Of a stretch of DNA of 64,000 nt, positions 36,428 to 47,135 are shown piece by piece. The DNA lies in contig RSEE01000089.1 in the NCBI GenBank assembly GCA_003971905.1, positions 1-64,000 of the forward strand, in the 5' to 3' direction. The notes below the pieces were generated by a model. The model was not told where the DNA came from. It saw only the letters and a list, made by a program, of their open reading frames with translations, and searched no databases. The DNA is from Moniliella sp. 'wahieum'. Lineage: Eukaryota > Basidiomycota > Moniliellomycetes > Moniliellales > Moniliellaceae. Each line of letters starts with the position of its first letter. The stretch's first letter is position 1. The position numbers were made by a program, and so were the translations under genes.

Positions 36428-36473
36428 CTGGTTTGGTTCGTAAATGGCCCCATTCGCATGCCATCAATCAATC

Positions 36474-36501
36474 GTCAACGTTCAACGTTCAACGTTCAAC
36501 A
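36474..36501. repeat. 7-bp tandem repeat (GTTCAAC)4
   Basis: About four copies of GTTCAAC (first and last imperfect) in the short gap between two convergent stop codons. It could sit in either 3' untranslated region. Confidence 0.75.
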
Positions 36502-36650
36502 TTCCACCGTGAACGAGGTGCCACAGGCAACATGATAGATACGCGTAAACAGCTGGAAACAGCGAGGGTGGATAAAGGCGAGAGGGACGTCGCCATATCC
36601 AAACAGGGGGGGGAAAGACGAAGAAGAAGAGAAGAACAAGAAGGGCATGC

Positions 36651-39191
36651 TTACAGCCTAGCTGCTTTTTCCTGTAGGATGGATGGGAAGGAGTCGGCGA
36701 GGTGGGCGAGGACGTGCATGTCCTCCGTGTCAAGCAAGACGATGGTCAACTTGGCCGCGCCATGCAGACCCGCCATCTTGATCAACTGGAAGAGTCGAGC
36801 GCCAAGCAACTGTTTCGCTTCGTTGAGGGGCAAGAGGAGGAGCGAAGCAATGTACGTCTCGGTCGCAGCCCAAGCCTCGGGAGATGCAGGCTGGTACACA
36901 GGGGCAAACACTCCGGACTGTAGCTTTCTCAGCAGCTCTTGCGAGGGCAGAGAGAGCAGCATGTCCAGCGGCTCCATCGACGGCTCAGACGAGGAACCGA
37001 ACACTTCATCCTCGTCTTCGTCGGTAAGGGAAAGAATGTCGCGTGCCTCTTGTACTTTTTGCGCGAGCACATCACGATTGAACAGGCACAGCGCCTTCTC
37101 CTTCTTGGGCAGGCTGACCAGCAGATCCGTCACGTCCCGCACCATTGTTTCACTGGGTAGGTTAAACGAGCGGACAGAGACCAAGAGCCTGTCGCGCTCG
37201 CTCATCGCTGGCCCCGGGACCGGGAAGGATAAGCCCACATTCCCATCAACCAGGGTTGCGTCAGGGTCGCGACCCGAGTCGGTCGAGGCCGATCCTGGGG
37301 TCAAGCTCCGAGTCTGTTGAGACGCCGAAACGCCCAACGGAATGCCCCCGAAAGAACCCCTGCATGGGAAAGGTTCATGCCCACCGTGTTGGCATGGCGC
37401 AGGGCATGTTCGAGGAGCAGAGCCGGATTGTCCAGGGCTTCGACGGCTTCGGATAGAGGGATCTTAGCCACCATCTCCTCGACAATCTGCTGTACTTCTT
37501 CATCGGTCCAGTTCACTCTCTCGGGTTGGGCAGGCTCATCTTTCCCTCCATGTGCGGCACGGGCCAGCAACGCCTGCCGCCGCGCCTGGGCCTCTTCGAG
37601 CGTTTCTGTATGATAGACTCCTTCCTCTGCTGCGATAGCATCAAACCCAGGCAACTTCTTCAGCCGTCGCGCCAACAGTCCTGCCAACACTTCGTTTCGC
37701 ACCGAAGCACTGAGGGAGGCCAATTGGGGGAAAGTGTACTTTTCCCCGCGCAAGTCGGCCTCCATGGCGTCACGAAAGTACGAGTTGGACTTTTGCGCTG
37801 GAGGGTGGGTTTGCGTTTGCAGGGGCAGACCCGTTGCTTCGACAGCTGCATCAGTAGGCTGGGGAGAGAGGAGGAAAGGTGATCCAGTGGACACGGATCC
37901 GGACCGGGCTAGTTTCTCTTGTCGCGGTACCTTGGGTTGATGGAGTCGGACCGTGATGGGTTGACCATCGAGTCGGCTTCGATCCATGTGTCGCAACGCT
38001 TCGGCAGCTTCGTCAGTGTTTGTAGCTAACAAACCCAAACTGACGACTGTTCCCATCATCGTCGCGCATCACCCGAGCTGAGACCACATCGCCAAAAGGC
38101 ACAAAGGCACGGTAGAGTATGCTGCTGTTGACCGTGGGGGAGAGGTGCTTGATGAACAAATTGCACGGGTCGATCAACTTGGTTCGAGGCGGCGAGAGGG
38201 GCGTCGCGGGCAACGAAGCGTAGCCCCTTCCAAACTCATACATAAGGGGGAAAGGGGGCTAGTGACAAGTCCCGACGGAGAAGGCGAGGGGGGGGAAGCA
38301 AACACGCTTGCCTGCGCGCAGAAGGGGGAATGGTCAACTTGGGCACAAAGAGGAGCGGTGGCGCGAATATGGTGCGGGGTTCGGTTGGCCGTGTCGATGG
38401 TGACGCTAATGGTGTTACCTCCTACATTGGAGCAGTGAAGAGCTCGTTCAGCGACCTTGGCATCCTCTTCGAGATAAAACTCGACGGGGCCGCTCCGCTG
38501 AACCGATGCAATTGCCCCGACGGGCCATTGCCGAGATCAACCCCCCTTGTACACTGGTCCAAAGGGGCGTACGAGACGAAATAGATCCGCTTCTGTGGTT
38601 TGAGGGGGCAACTGGTTGATCAAGCGTCGCTTACTGTTGGAAACAGGCTCAGGTGTGCCTCCCCCGGGGGCATAGATGGAGAGCACGGGCGAATCAATGG
38701 TTGCGTACGCCAGCTCGGCTAATGGATGTCATCATCAAGTCAGTTATAGGCACCCTTATTAAAACGGAGAGCATAAAGAAAAACGACGACGCACCGTTGG
38801 AAAGACAAGAAAACTGGACCGTGCCAGTAGCCATATTGGGATTGACCAAGTCGTCCAGCACAAACTTGACAGGGAGGCAGTGATTAAACACCTCTCGCGC
38901 CAGCAGACTCTTGGTCACGTTGATGCCCAAATGAGACATGTACAGACGCGGCTCAGTCAGGTGGGGGTTGGGCGGCCAGGACTCGTCAGGAGCAGGCGAA
39001 GAGGCAGCCGCTTCGGATGCGGAGACAGCCTTGACACTGCTGGCCCTGCCAGGGGAGGGAGAGGAGCTGCTATTGGTGGGGAGCCAGTCAGCCATTGTGG
39101 AAGCAAGCTGGTCGCTTTGAGGGGAGGAATGCTGGCCCGCGGCAGCGGAGGCGTACGAGGCGGGCGCATGGCGGGAGGCCGTAGACGCCAT
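36651..39191 (-). CDS. Rrm4-like RNA-binding protein: three RRMs plus C-terminal MLLE modules
   Basis: In Ustilago maydis, Rrm4 rides on early endosomes and carries mRNA along microtubules. Here the ATG at 39191 opens a disordered Ala/Ser-rich head. RRM1 starts 'EPRLYMSHLGINVTKSLLA', is interrupted by an intron near 38735-38805, and ends 'NAELAYATID'. RRM2 begins 'KRRLINQLPPQTTEADLFRL' (about 38640-38420), with 'GPVEFYLEEDAKVAERAL'. RRM3 has 'CNLFIKHLSPTV' and 'RQFGFVSYKH' (about 38170-37940). A linker leads to MLLE-like modules: 'EEMVAKIPLSEAVEALDNPA' (near 37440), 'DVTDLLVSLPKKEKALCLFN' (near 37110) and a canonical last MLLE, 'KQLLGARLFQLIKMAG' then 'KLTIVLLDTEDMHVLAHL' (36830-36690). The stop is at 36651. 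Three or more frameshifts lie between RRM1 and RRM3. A poly(A)-binding protein was considered, but that has four RRMs and a single MLLE. The multi-MLLE tail supports Rrm4. Confidence 0.78.
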
Positions 39192-40668
39192 GACTGCAAT
39201 TGCGAGCAGGTGGTGGAGGTGGTGGGACAGGAGAGAGCTATTAAGAGGGGTGGAAAGGGGTCAGCACCAGGATCTGTGGCCAAGAAAGTCAGCGCTGAAG
39301 GGAGCTAGGAGAGGATCGCCTTGGCCAGGAGCTTAACACCCCACACCGCCACGCTCTGCGCCACCGGAGTGGATGATCATCGATGGTTTGAGGGTGAACG
39401 TGGTAAACCCCTCTCTCACACCCTTATATCCCTGCAGTTCTCTTTGGGGAATTAATTAACCCCTCTGCGATGGATATAGGATACTTATATAGCTCTGTAG
39501 TCTGTATGAACACATCTGCGTCAATTACCTCGCCGCATATCGCTAGCCCCTGCCTCCTTGCTATATGCTCCTTGATCGTGAGCTTATCTTTTTGTTGGCG
39601 TTAGTGCCCCACATTTTGCCGGCATACACTCTGCCAACAGCACTACCTCGTCTCGGGCAACGCCGCAGCCCAACAAAGTTGCCACTTTACACGGTGTTGA
39701 GATGGCTACGACCGCAGTATAGCTTTAGTATTCAGCGTAGCATAATGACATGCAGGTGACCGGTGACCCAAGTGTCTTTATCTTCTTTGGGGGGGATGTT
39801 GGAGTAGCGGCATTCGAGGGGTCCATGACATATAATAAGATGCGCAATACAGTAGATAGAAAACAGGGACCTCAAGGGGGTATGGGGCGATCGAGAAACG
39901 TTTCGGCGTCCCTGTTTTGATGCCCACCAATCACACTCAGTACTCACCGTTTTCGACGGTACACGGGACTAATCTTGCATTCCTCTCCTCCAGTGCCTCA
40001 GTCAGCGCGGTTCTACCGTTTATATATGGTTTTGCGTGCCAACCGCAGAGAGCCTTCGATATACTATCGTGAGCTTCTTTCCATGCCTATTTTCCTTGTC
40101 GGTGGCCTTTGCACGTAAAAGGCGTTCATTCACCACTCTCGTTTGTTGTGTTGTAGAGACGATAACTTCCCTAGACAGAGCCTATGCGACCCTTGCACTA
40201 GGTCACTGGTAGCTCTGTGAACGCGGCTGCGCACTTCCTTCAGTTAGTGCTCCTGTGGTCGCTTTCTCCTCCGTTATCTCTCTCTCCACGACTGACACCG
40301 CTCCCACTCGAAACTTCATTTAGCCTCGTGTTCGTGTTGATTAGCAGCTCCCTAGCTTTCAGTCAGTCGGGGCCATCTGATTCTGGCCAGTTTGCAAGTC
40401 GCCTGCTTGATCTGTAGTGCACGCACTATAAGAGCGATATATCTGTTACAACACAAGGCCTCCTTGAGGGATAAAATTGTAGGAAGCAGCAGGACAGAGA
40501 TACACGTGATACAAAGAGAAGTGAAGTCGCAAGGCTTCCCCGACCAAAGGGTGACAATATGCTGAGGAAACCAAGGAAATAGATGGGCTGAGGGTTGGTA
40601 TGCCCTGTACACCTACGCCTCCAAGCAGGAGAGTGTGGGCAACAAGGTCATGCGGAGGGTGGGTTGGT
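39192..40668. other. Intergenic region between two minus-strand genes
   Basis: No supported gene. Short frames at 39565-39759 and 40217-40417 are hydrophobic by composition but have no motif. 'tttatatatgg' near 40018 is TATA-like without a recognised gene. The region includes the Rrm4-like promoter and the downstream region of the next gene. Confidence 0.4.
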
Positions 40669-42134
40669 TTAAGGTTCAGGCACAAGGGGGTGCTTGTGGA
40701 CTGCTCCGTCCCGATGGCATCCCGCCTGAGCCACGAGCCAAGCACGGGCTTTTTGCACCCCATCCATCCTTGAAGGGAAGGAGTGACCGGGGAGGGAAGC
40801 GATGGGTCGTGCACGTTTGGCCGGCGGTTCGGGATCGGGATCTGAACCGTGTTTGGGCTCGGAAGCAAGCGTTTGGATCACGTGTGCCATCTCAGGTGCG
40901 ATCAAATCAAATGGTGAGTCACTGGCACGCGCAGTGCTAGGTGAAACGGGGTAGTTGGGCAGGGCAAAGCCCGGGTCCAAGTTGAATTCCTTGTCAAGCG
41001 ACGGATCTTTCGTACCTACAACGGGGTCGCCTTGTGGTGGTGCGAAAGCTGCAATAGATATTTTTTCAAGGTTAGTATATTGTTTCAGGAATAGAACAAA
41101 TAGTTTAGAGGGTGTATTGCGGAGTGCTTACCTTGATCTGATCCGCGTCGCAACACCCCGCTTTGTACCATAACTTCTGACAAACGACGAATACAACCGA
41201 CGAGCACTCTAAGCATTTGGAACATATCCCCAATATCGCGCACGGAAGCGATACCTCCTTCCTCGGCATTGAGTAGCTCGGGATGGGCTTGGATCGCCTG
41301 CATGCGTTCTTGCACCCGGACAAGCCAGGCAGCGTCAAATGAGTTTTGAGGAGGGATGTGGCCGAGGAGAAGGAGACACATGTATCCGCTGGTGGCAGTT
41401 TGGGACGAAGACCATGCTTGTCCTCTAGCTGGACATCTTCCGGAGAGTCAGGTCGGCGAGGGTAGCGCAAGAACTCGATTTGGAGTGTGCGGAAGATTCG
41501 GAAGAGGAGAGTTTGAATCGTCAATTCGACCGGCCGCGTCGTGGCTTCGATACGGTGGAAGAAGGTGTTCATATCATGCGGCGGCATAGGTTCTGACGGT
41601 GCCAGCATCGGATCTTGAACGGTATGCAGCATCGGAGAGCGGGGCGGACGATGCAGGAGAAGGGCTGTCTTCCAGTGAGGCACGATTCATCATCTCCGAT
41701 ACGGATTCTATCCGTGAGCCCTTGGGGGAAGAAGGCTTGTGGTAGAGGGAAAAGGTGGAGACGGGAGGCAGTAGGTGACGGTCGCCAATGCGGCGGGGCA
41801 ACCTGTCAGAGGCAGGACGGGGTACAGAAGAGCGACGCGACGGTAGGAGCGACGTGTTGGGTGTTGACGAAGGAGCCATGTCCATGGAGAAGGTGCTACC
41901 CCGTTTGCGGATCGGGCGTGGGCCGGTGGCAGTGGAGGGGACAGTATTGTAGGTGCTCCTCAGTGATGGCGGGGGGTAGGGCCCGACGGATTGCTGCCTA
42001 CGTTTGAGGGAGGGTGGGCTGCGGACGCGGGGGCATTGGGCAGGTGGAGCAGGCGGTGTGACTGGGTGAGCCGCCCTGAGCAGTGTCGTGCAAAGAGTAG
42101 CAGCTAGGCTGGGCGTGGAAAACTTGTCCGCCAT
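40669..42134 (-). CDS. Uncharacterised Ser/Pro-rich protein, at least two exons
   Basis: I do not recognise this gene. The ATG at 42134 starts 'MADKFSTPSLAATLCTTLLR', followed by about 150 residues rich in Ser, Pro and Arg with possible phosphorylation sites ('KRGSTFSMD', 'PSRRSSVPRP'). The frame then shifts to a helical, conserved-looking core: 'FHRIEATTRPVELTIQTLLF' with 'RIFRTLQIEFLRYPRRPDSP', then 'WLVRVQERMQAIQAHPELLN' and 'IGDMFQMLRVLVGCIRRLSE'. A well-formed 83-nt intron (41049-41131, GTAAGC...TTGCAG) leads to an acidic/basic tail 'NLDPGFALPNYPVSP' with 'EPPAKRARP', a possible nuclear localisation signal, ending at 40669. At least two frameshifts lie between 41580 and 41350. It is probably a nuclear regulatory protein, by inference from composition only. 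Confidence 0.6.
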
Positions 42135-45100
42135 GCGCTGCGGGAGGGAGGCAGGGGGGCTGGAGGGGGAAATATGCTGGATCGCACATGAGGTGGCGGT
42201 CTGGTGTGAGGATGGTGGTGGCCGGGAGGGAAGGGGACATGGGGTCTGGTGCGAGATGAAGGATACATATGCTTGAGGGGGGAGGGTCATGTCATCCGTC
42301 ATTAGGCATGAAGCTCGAAGAAGCATTAGGATCAGTATCATGTACTGGCTAGCCAACAGCTTCAGCCAGCGCCCTCGGCCGTACGAACAGGCCATTTCTA
42401 TAGGGGCGCGCGCGACCTACCGCACAGCGGCAGCATGTGCGGGCCGTCTATTAGACATGGTGCATTATGTAGCGAAGACCTTGCCACGGCGGGCCATTCC
42501 GGGAAGACAGCCGGGAGGCACAGTTGGCCGCATCGCGGGCGTCGCGCATACGGACGGCAACCAGCGCTGCTTACGCGCGTACGCATTGCGCTCCTTGGGA
42601 GGGGCGCAGCCGTACCAGGCCATACCCGTACGGCGCGTACCGGCGCGTATCCCAGGAGGTGTCAGGGTGGGTTGATCGTGGGTGGACAAAAAAATATGAA
42701 TGCCCATCGCCGTTGATCGGTGATCAGCGATCACGCGCACGTACTAGCCATGTCCGCGGACCTGATGCCCACGGCCTCACAGCGCTGGAAGGCTTCTATC
42801 ACAATTGGCACCACCTTGGTATCCAATTGTGGCACCAGCACTCAGCTGCCTCAGCGCCCCAGCGCCTCCCCTCCAATTCTGCCGGTATCCGCGATATCCC
42901 CTACAGGGTGGATATCATCTTCTCTGACGTCGAGAAGGGGTGGGCATATGTAGTCGCCGTTCGGGCAGTGACTAGCGACGCGTGACGAGCGAGTGATGCA
43001 TGACGGTGACTAGGTGACTCTGCAAGTGACCGGTGAGTGCCGGTGATCCGGCCGGTGACCCGGGACCACGACGCCGATCATCGATCAATCTGCAAGAATT
43101 AATGATCGTAATCCCTACCGACTAATACACACGCTCAATTTCAACCAACGCTTAGCGCTTAGGCTAAGTGCTAAGCCTTAGCGCTAAGCGCTAAAAAATG
43201 AATTAATAATTAAATTTTATTTTTATTTTCGCGATCATCGATCATTCATCACTGATCGTGCTGGTGTACGCGTTGTTTGTGTACTGATGTACTTGTGTAC
43301 CTGTGGGGGAACCCTCGATCATCGATCACGGAACCAGTGTCACATGTTACGTTCCCTCACCCGCCTGAGGCCTTGGACCAGGCACCAAGGCCTCATGAGT
43401 TCTGAGATCTCCCTATTTGCTACTGTAGAGGGGAGGAAAAAAAGGTGGGTCCCGGTCATGCAGGTCACCGGTCATGCAGCTCATCAAATTCATTTCTACT
43501 TGACAAAAAAAATGGGAAACGCGTCTGCCACTACTGACAGTGACGACGTAAGGCTCACCAGTGCGAACTCTCAGCGCGGCCAGCCCAGGATATCGGCGAT
43601 ATGATTTTGCCTCTCCACTGGCGTGGAACGATGGAACGGTGGCAAAGGTGGCGAGCAGGCGGAGGGGAAGCCCCAGTAAACCGGGCCGTAGGCACGGTGT
43701 GGTCCCCTAGTGCCGACTGCACTTTGTTGTGGTTATAGACAAAGAAGCTTTTTCAGCTCCCCACAGGCTAGTCTCTCTACCCTCCCAGCTCTCACATCCC
43801 CTTTTTCTCGGTCTTTACGCGGTCTCTAATATAGTATTCGTTTCCCTCCAAACGCGGGCTTGCTGTGACAACCGTTATTGATGCCTTCTCGCACATTTCC
43901 CTCTTTGCCTTATTGCCCGGCGGCTGTGGTGCTATCATAGTCCCGTGGGTCACTAGCTGCATTGTTGCACTCGTGTGCACTCTCTTCTCAATTTTCTCAC
44001 ATTCTCAGAGATGATCACATCTCCTCCTTCAGCTTCATGCTTCACGCGTACGCGCCACGTATCACTATATTGACCCTATCTATCCTATCTCCAATGCTCA
44101 TTGCGCTCAGTGCTTCAGTGCGCTCAGTGCTCGGTGAGCAGTGCTCAGGGCTCAGTGCTCAGTACCCAGTAACTCAGTACACATGCTCACGGTGCACAGA
44201 CAAAACCATACATACGGTTCTAGTTCCTTTCCCGAAAGACCTCTCTAAAGGTCCCAGCTTCACCTAGTATATACGCACAAACGTAGCAGAGCCTATGGAG
44301 AAAAGTGGAGAGTGCGGGGTAAACCGGTAACCATTAACCGGTAGCCGGTAATTCGGGTAAGCACAACGCTATAATCGACAAAGGACCCTACTGTGTTAAT
44401 GTTATACCACCGTCCCAACAGGTAACAGTACTATGTGTAGTCAGTCACTCGCCGTCACTAGTCACTGTCACTGTCATGTCATTCGAATATCTTGAGTGCT
44501 GAGCCTCAGCGCTGTGAGGTTTGAGGCCTGGGGCCTGAGGCCAGGCAACCACGTTACGTTCACTGTTTACAATAGTCATTTATTCAGAAAATGAGTCCGC
44601 GAGAGGATAGCGTGAAAAGGGCAGTGGATAACTGGTTGTTGTGTTATCAAAATAACCAGTGGGACCGTTACTGATGGATGTTTTGCCTACTACTCAGGGG
44701 TAGATGACAGGCGGTAGATATATAGTGGCAGGGAGATAGGTTGATGGTGGGGAAGATAGAGCACGTAAAGCTTAAAGCCTTCTTCAGCTACAAAAGTATA
44801 TAGGCGTTACATGCTATGTATCCATCCGGCTTGAGATCTAAGATCCTTCGAGAGCTTGAAGCTTGATAATCGATAACCGGTAACCTTGAAGCTTGAAGTT
44901 CAAGCTTGAGATCTGAGGGTCCATCGGAAGAAGCGAAAAGAGCGTGTCATCCTGCCAACATTAAATGATGTCAAGGCCCACGATGACTCGATGACACGCA
45001 TACGCCGGACTAACTGAGCCTGAGCGCACAAGTTTATATGTACAACGCGTCGGGTCATAGTGAACTTTTGGATGTCTGATGGTAACAGCACGGTACATGT

Positions 45101-45559
45101 GGCAACTTGTAGCGACGTCTTCTTCACTCTCCTATGGAGACCTCAATGGATGCTGAGGCGCTGAGGGCGCTGAGGCTAGTAGTGAAGCAAAGATGGATAG
45201 GATAGTTGCGTAGGCGATCGATTGCGAGGGCGAAAGATGAGCGCTCAAGCTGATCATTGGTAGTCGGAGGCAGCTACATAGAGGAGAAAATTATTGGTCG
45301 CTGAGCTGAGGCGCTGAGGCTTAGCGCTCACCGTGAGCGGCCACCAGTCTCTGCTCCCTAGTCACTGGCTCGGATATTTACGTGACGCGTATCCACGCGC
45401 TCGCCGCATCAAATGCCGCATTGGATCCCATGTCACATGTCACATGTCACAGTTGGCGCAGTCTCCGCGGAGTCCCGGGGGTTAGTCACTACTCAGCTAA
45501 TCACTCTCGTCACTAGTCACGTACTAGTCACTACGCCACTTCGCTATAGTCACTAATGA

Positions 45560-45860
45560 CCAATGAGATCGATGAAAGACCAACAGAAAAGTGCTCCGCG
45601 AGAGCCTGCTCGCTCAGGCCATTCCAGACCGGTTCCTTATAAAAACGGTGCTAAGATGTTCCTGGTAACCGCAATGCTATATCCAGTCGTCCATGTCTCT
45701 ATGCTAACCATATCATTGACAGATCTCTCGTCTGCATCCATATCATTGACAGAGCTTAAGGCTGGGACAAAGAAGCGCAACGCCTAAACCGACCCGTTCA
45801 TCTTGCGTGTGCTGCTTGGTAGCGCCAACCCCGCTTAAGGAACCAGTAGGGGAATCGCCA
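45560..45860 (+). repeat. Dispersed repeat R2, copy 2
   Basis: It matches the segment at 18475-18580 through 'catatcattgacagagcttaaggctg', 'accgacccgttcatc', 'gcgtgtgctgcttgg' and 'gcgccaa'. 'ccatatcattgacag' itself occurs twice here (45706-45720 and 45738-45752), a small internal direct duplication. A TATA-like 'ccttataaaa' lies near 45634. Confidence 0.5.
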
Positions 45861-46389
45861 GGAGATCAGGACCCTCTGGTACCCGCCATCCGTTCCCATA
45901 CCCGAGATAACAGCGCGTGTGGATACAGATGAACATGGTAGACATCCGAGGAGTGGTGAACCACAGCTCCATTGAGACTCTGTATAGTCAAAGACTGGTA
46001 TAAAAATGAACATGGTCAGTCGTCCATTTGCTTCTAATACCGACTGTGTATAATACCATTCCAGCATCTTCTTCATATCGTGAGCTCCATGTGGTCTTCG
46101 ATCCTGCTGCTGAGAGACGGGAATGGAAACACCCCCGGACATATCACAACTGTGATTTTATCTCTGTGTTTTACCGGTTACCGGGGCTCCGAGGGCCGTC
46201 AACGATCACCAAAGATCACCAAGATCACCTCTCTAAGCCATACTGATAGACTTGGTCTTCTCATCCAGGAATCGACCGCGCTGAGAGGCTGAGCGCTGCG
46301 CTGAGTGCGCTGAGTCCGGATTCGATCATGTGTTGTTCGATCTGGCCCCAGACCAGTATGGGGCCCAACGCCATGATGCATGATCCCTC

Positions 46390-46530
46390 GATCCCTGCCT
46401 CTTCTTTTCTCTGCTGGGCCTATAGTCCCACATCCTGTCTTGAAAAACTGCCACTGCATTCATCAGCTTTGCGATCCAACAGACACGCTGTGGGAGACGT
46501 ATAGGCGAATAATACCAGTGTGCAGTGCCG
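46390..46530 (+). repeat. Dispersed repeat R3, copy 2
   Basis: It resembles the left end of the window (about 40-150): 'gggcctatagtcccacatcctgtcttgaa' here against 'gggcctagtcccgcatcctgtcttcgaa' there, then 'gggagacgtataggcgaata' against 'gggagacgtaggccaata'. It is non-coding, and the element boundaries are not defined. Confidence 0.5.
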
Positions 46531-47135
46531 TAGAAACCTTTTGCTTTGTGCGATGTATATGGTGCTGACTGTGCACGGGTGAAGCCGGTGAAGAGCGAAG
46601 CTCCATCTACTGCAGGAAGAGGCTGAGGGGCGGACCAGATGAGTATACTGAAGGAGGCGGTGGGGTTTGCTTTCTTGAAAGTGCCGGATTGAAGCTGTAC
46701 TAATGAGATGTGAGCGTGAGCTGTTGTGGGGCGGTTACATTTTATTTTGGCGTGTGTGTAAACAAAAACGCGGCTGGGCTCTCCGCCGAGCGGGTGTACT
46801 TTAGAGTCTCTCGGGCGCTGGCGAGCTTGATGAGCTTGATGGAACTGGTAAAATGAGAGGAATTGTGGGGTTTTTATTAGGCCGAGGCTGAGCGCGGCGA
46901 AGGCTTAATTCTGAGACCGGGAGGCACTGCTGGGGCAGGCACAGCGCCAGTCTGCGTCCGCTCGCATACTGATGCGCGCTGGCCAGTGGCCTCGTGCTGG
47001 TGAATTCACCACTCCACCATGGAAGGCCGGTGGGCTGCGAAAACTTTCTTGTCTCCCTGAGGCCTGACCCCACTCTCTGCAACCACTCATCGTCCATCAT
47101 CGACATCATCAACCGCCCCAGGGCTCCATCGTCTT

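Larger units (their letters stand above)
42380..47000. repeat. Palindrome-rich intergenic block 2
   Basis: About 4.6 kb without a supported gene, composed largely of overlapping palindromic words. Examples are CGATCATCGATCA words near 43070-43090 and 43315-43330, a 'cttagcgcttaggctaagtg' hairpin with AGCGCT runs at 43149-43193, AGTACT/CAGTGCTCAG words at 44100-44170, AAGCTTGAAGCTTGA words with AGATCT at 44850-44915, CACATGTCACATGTCAC at 45430-45446, and ACTAGTCAC words at 45485-45545. GAGGCGCTGAG words occur at 45148, 45310 and 46280. The 43151 hairpin is nearly identical to that at 15609. Repeat copies R2 and R3 lie inside this block. Confidence 0.7.

Noticed and set aside
36651..39191. Poly(A)-binding protein Pab1
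   Set aside because: Only three RRMs are visible and more than one MLLE-like module follows, whereas Pab1 has four RRMs and one MLLE.
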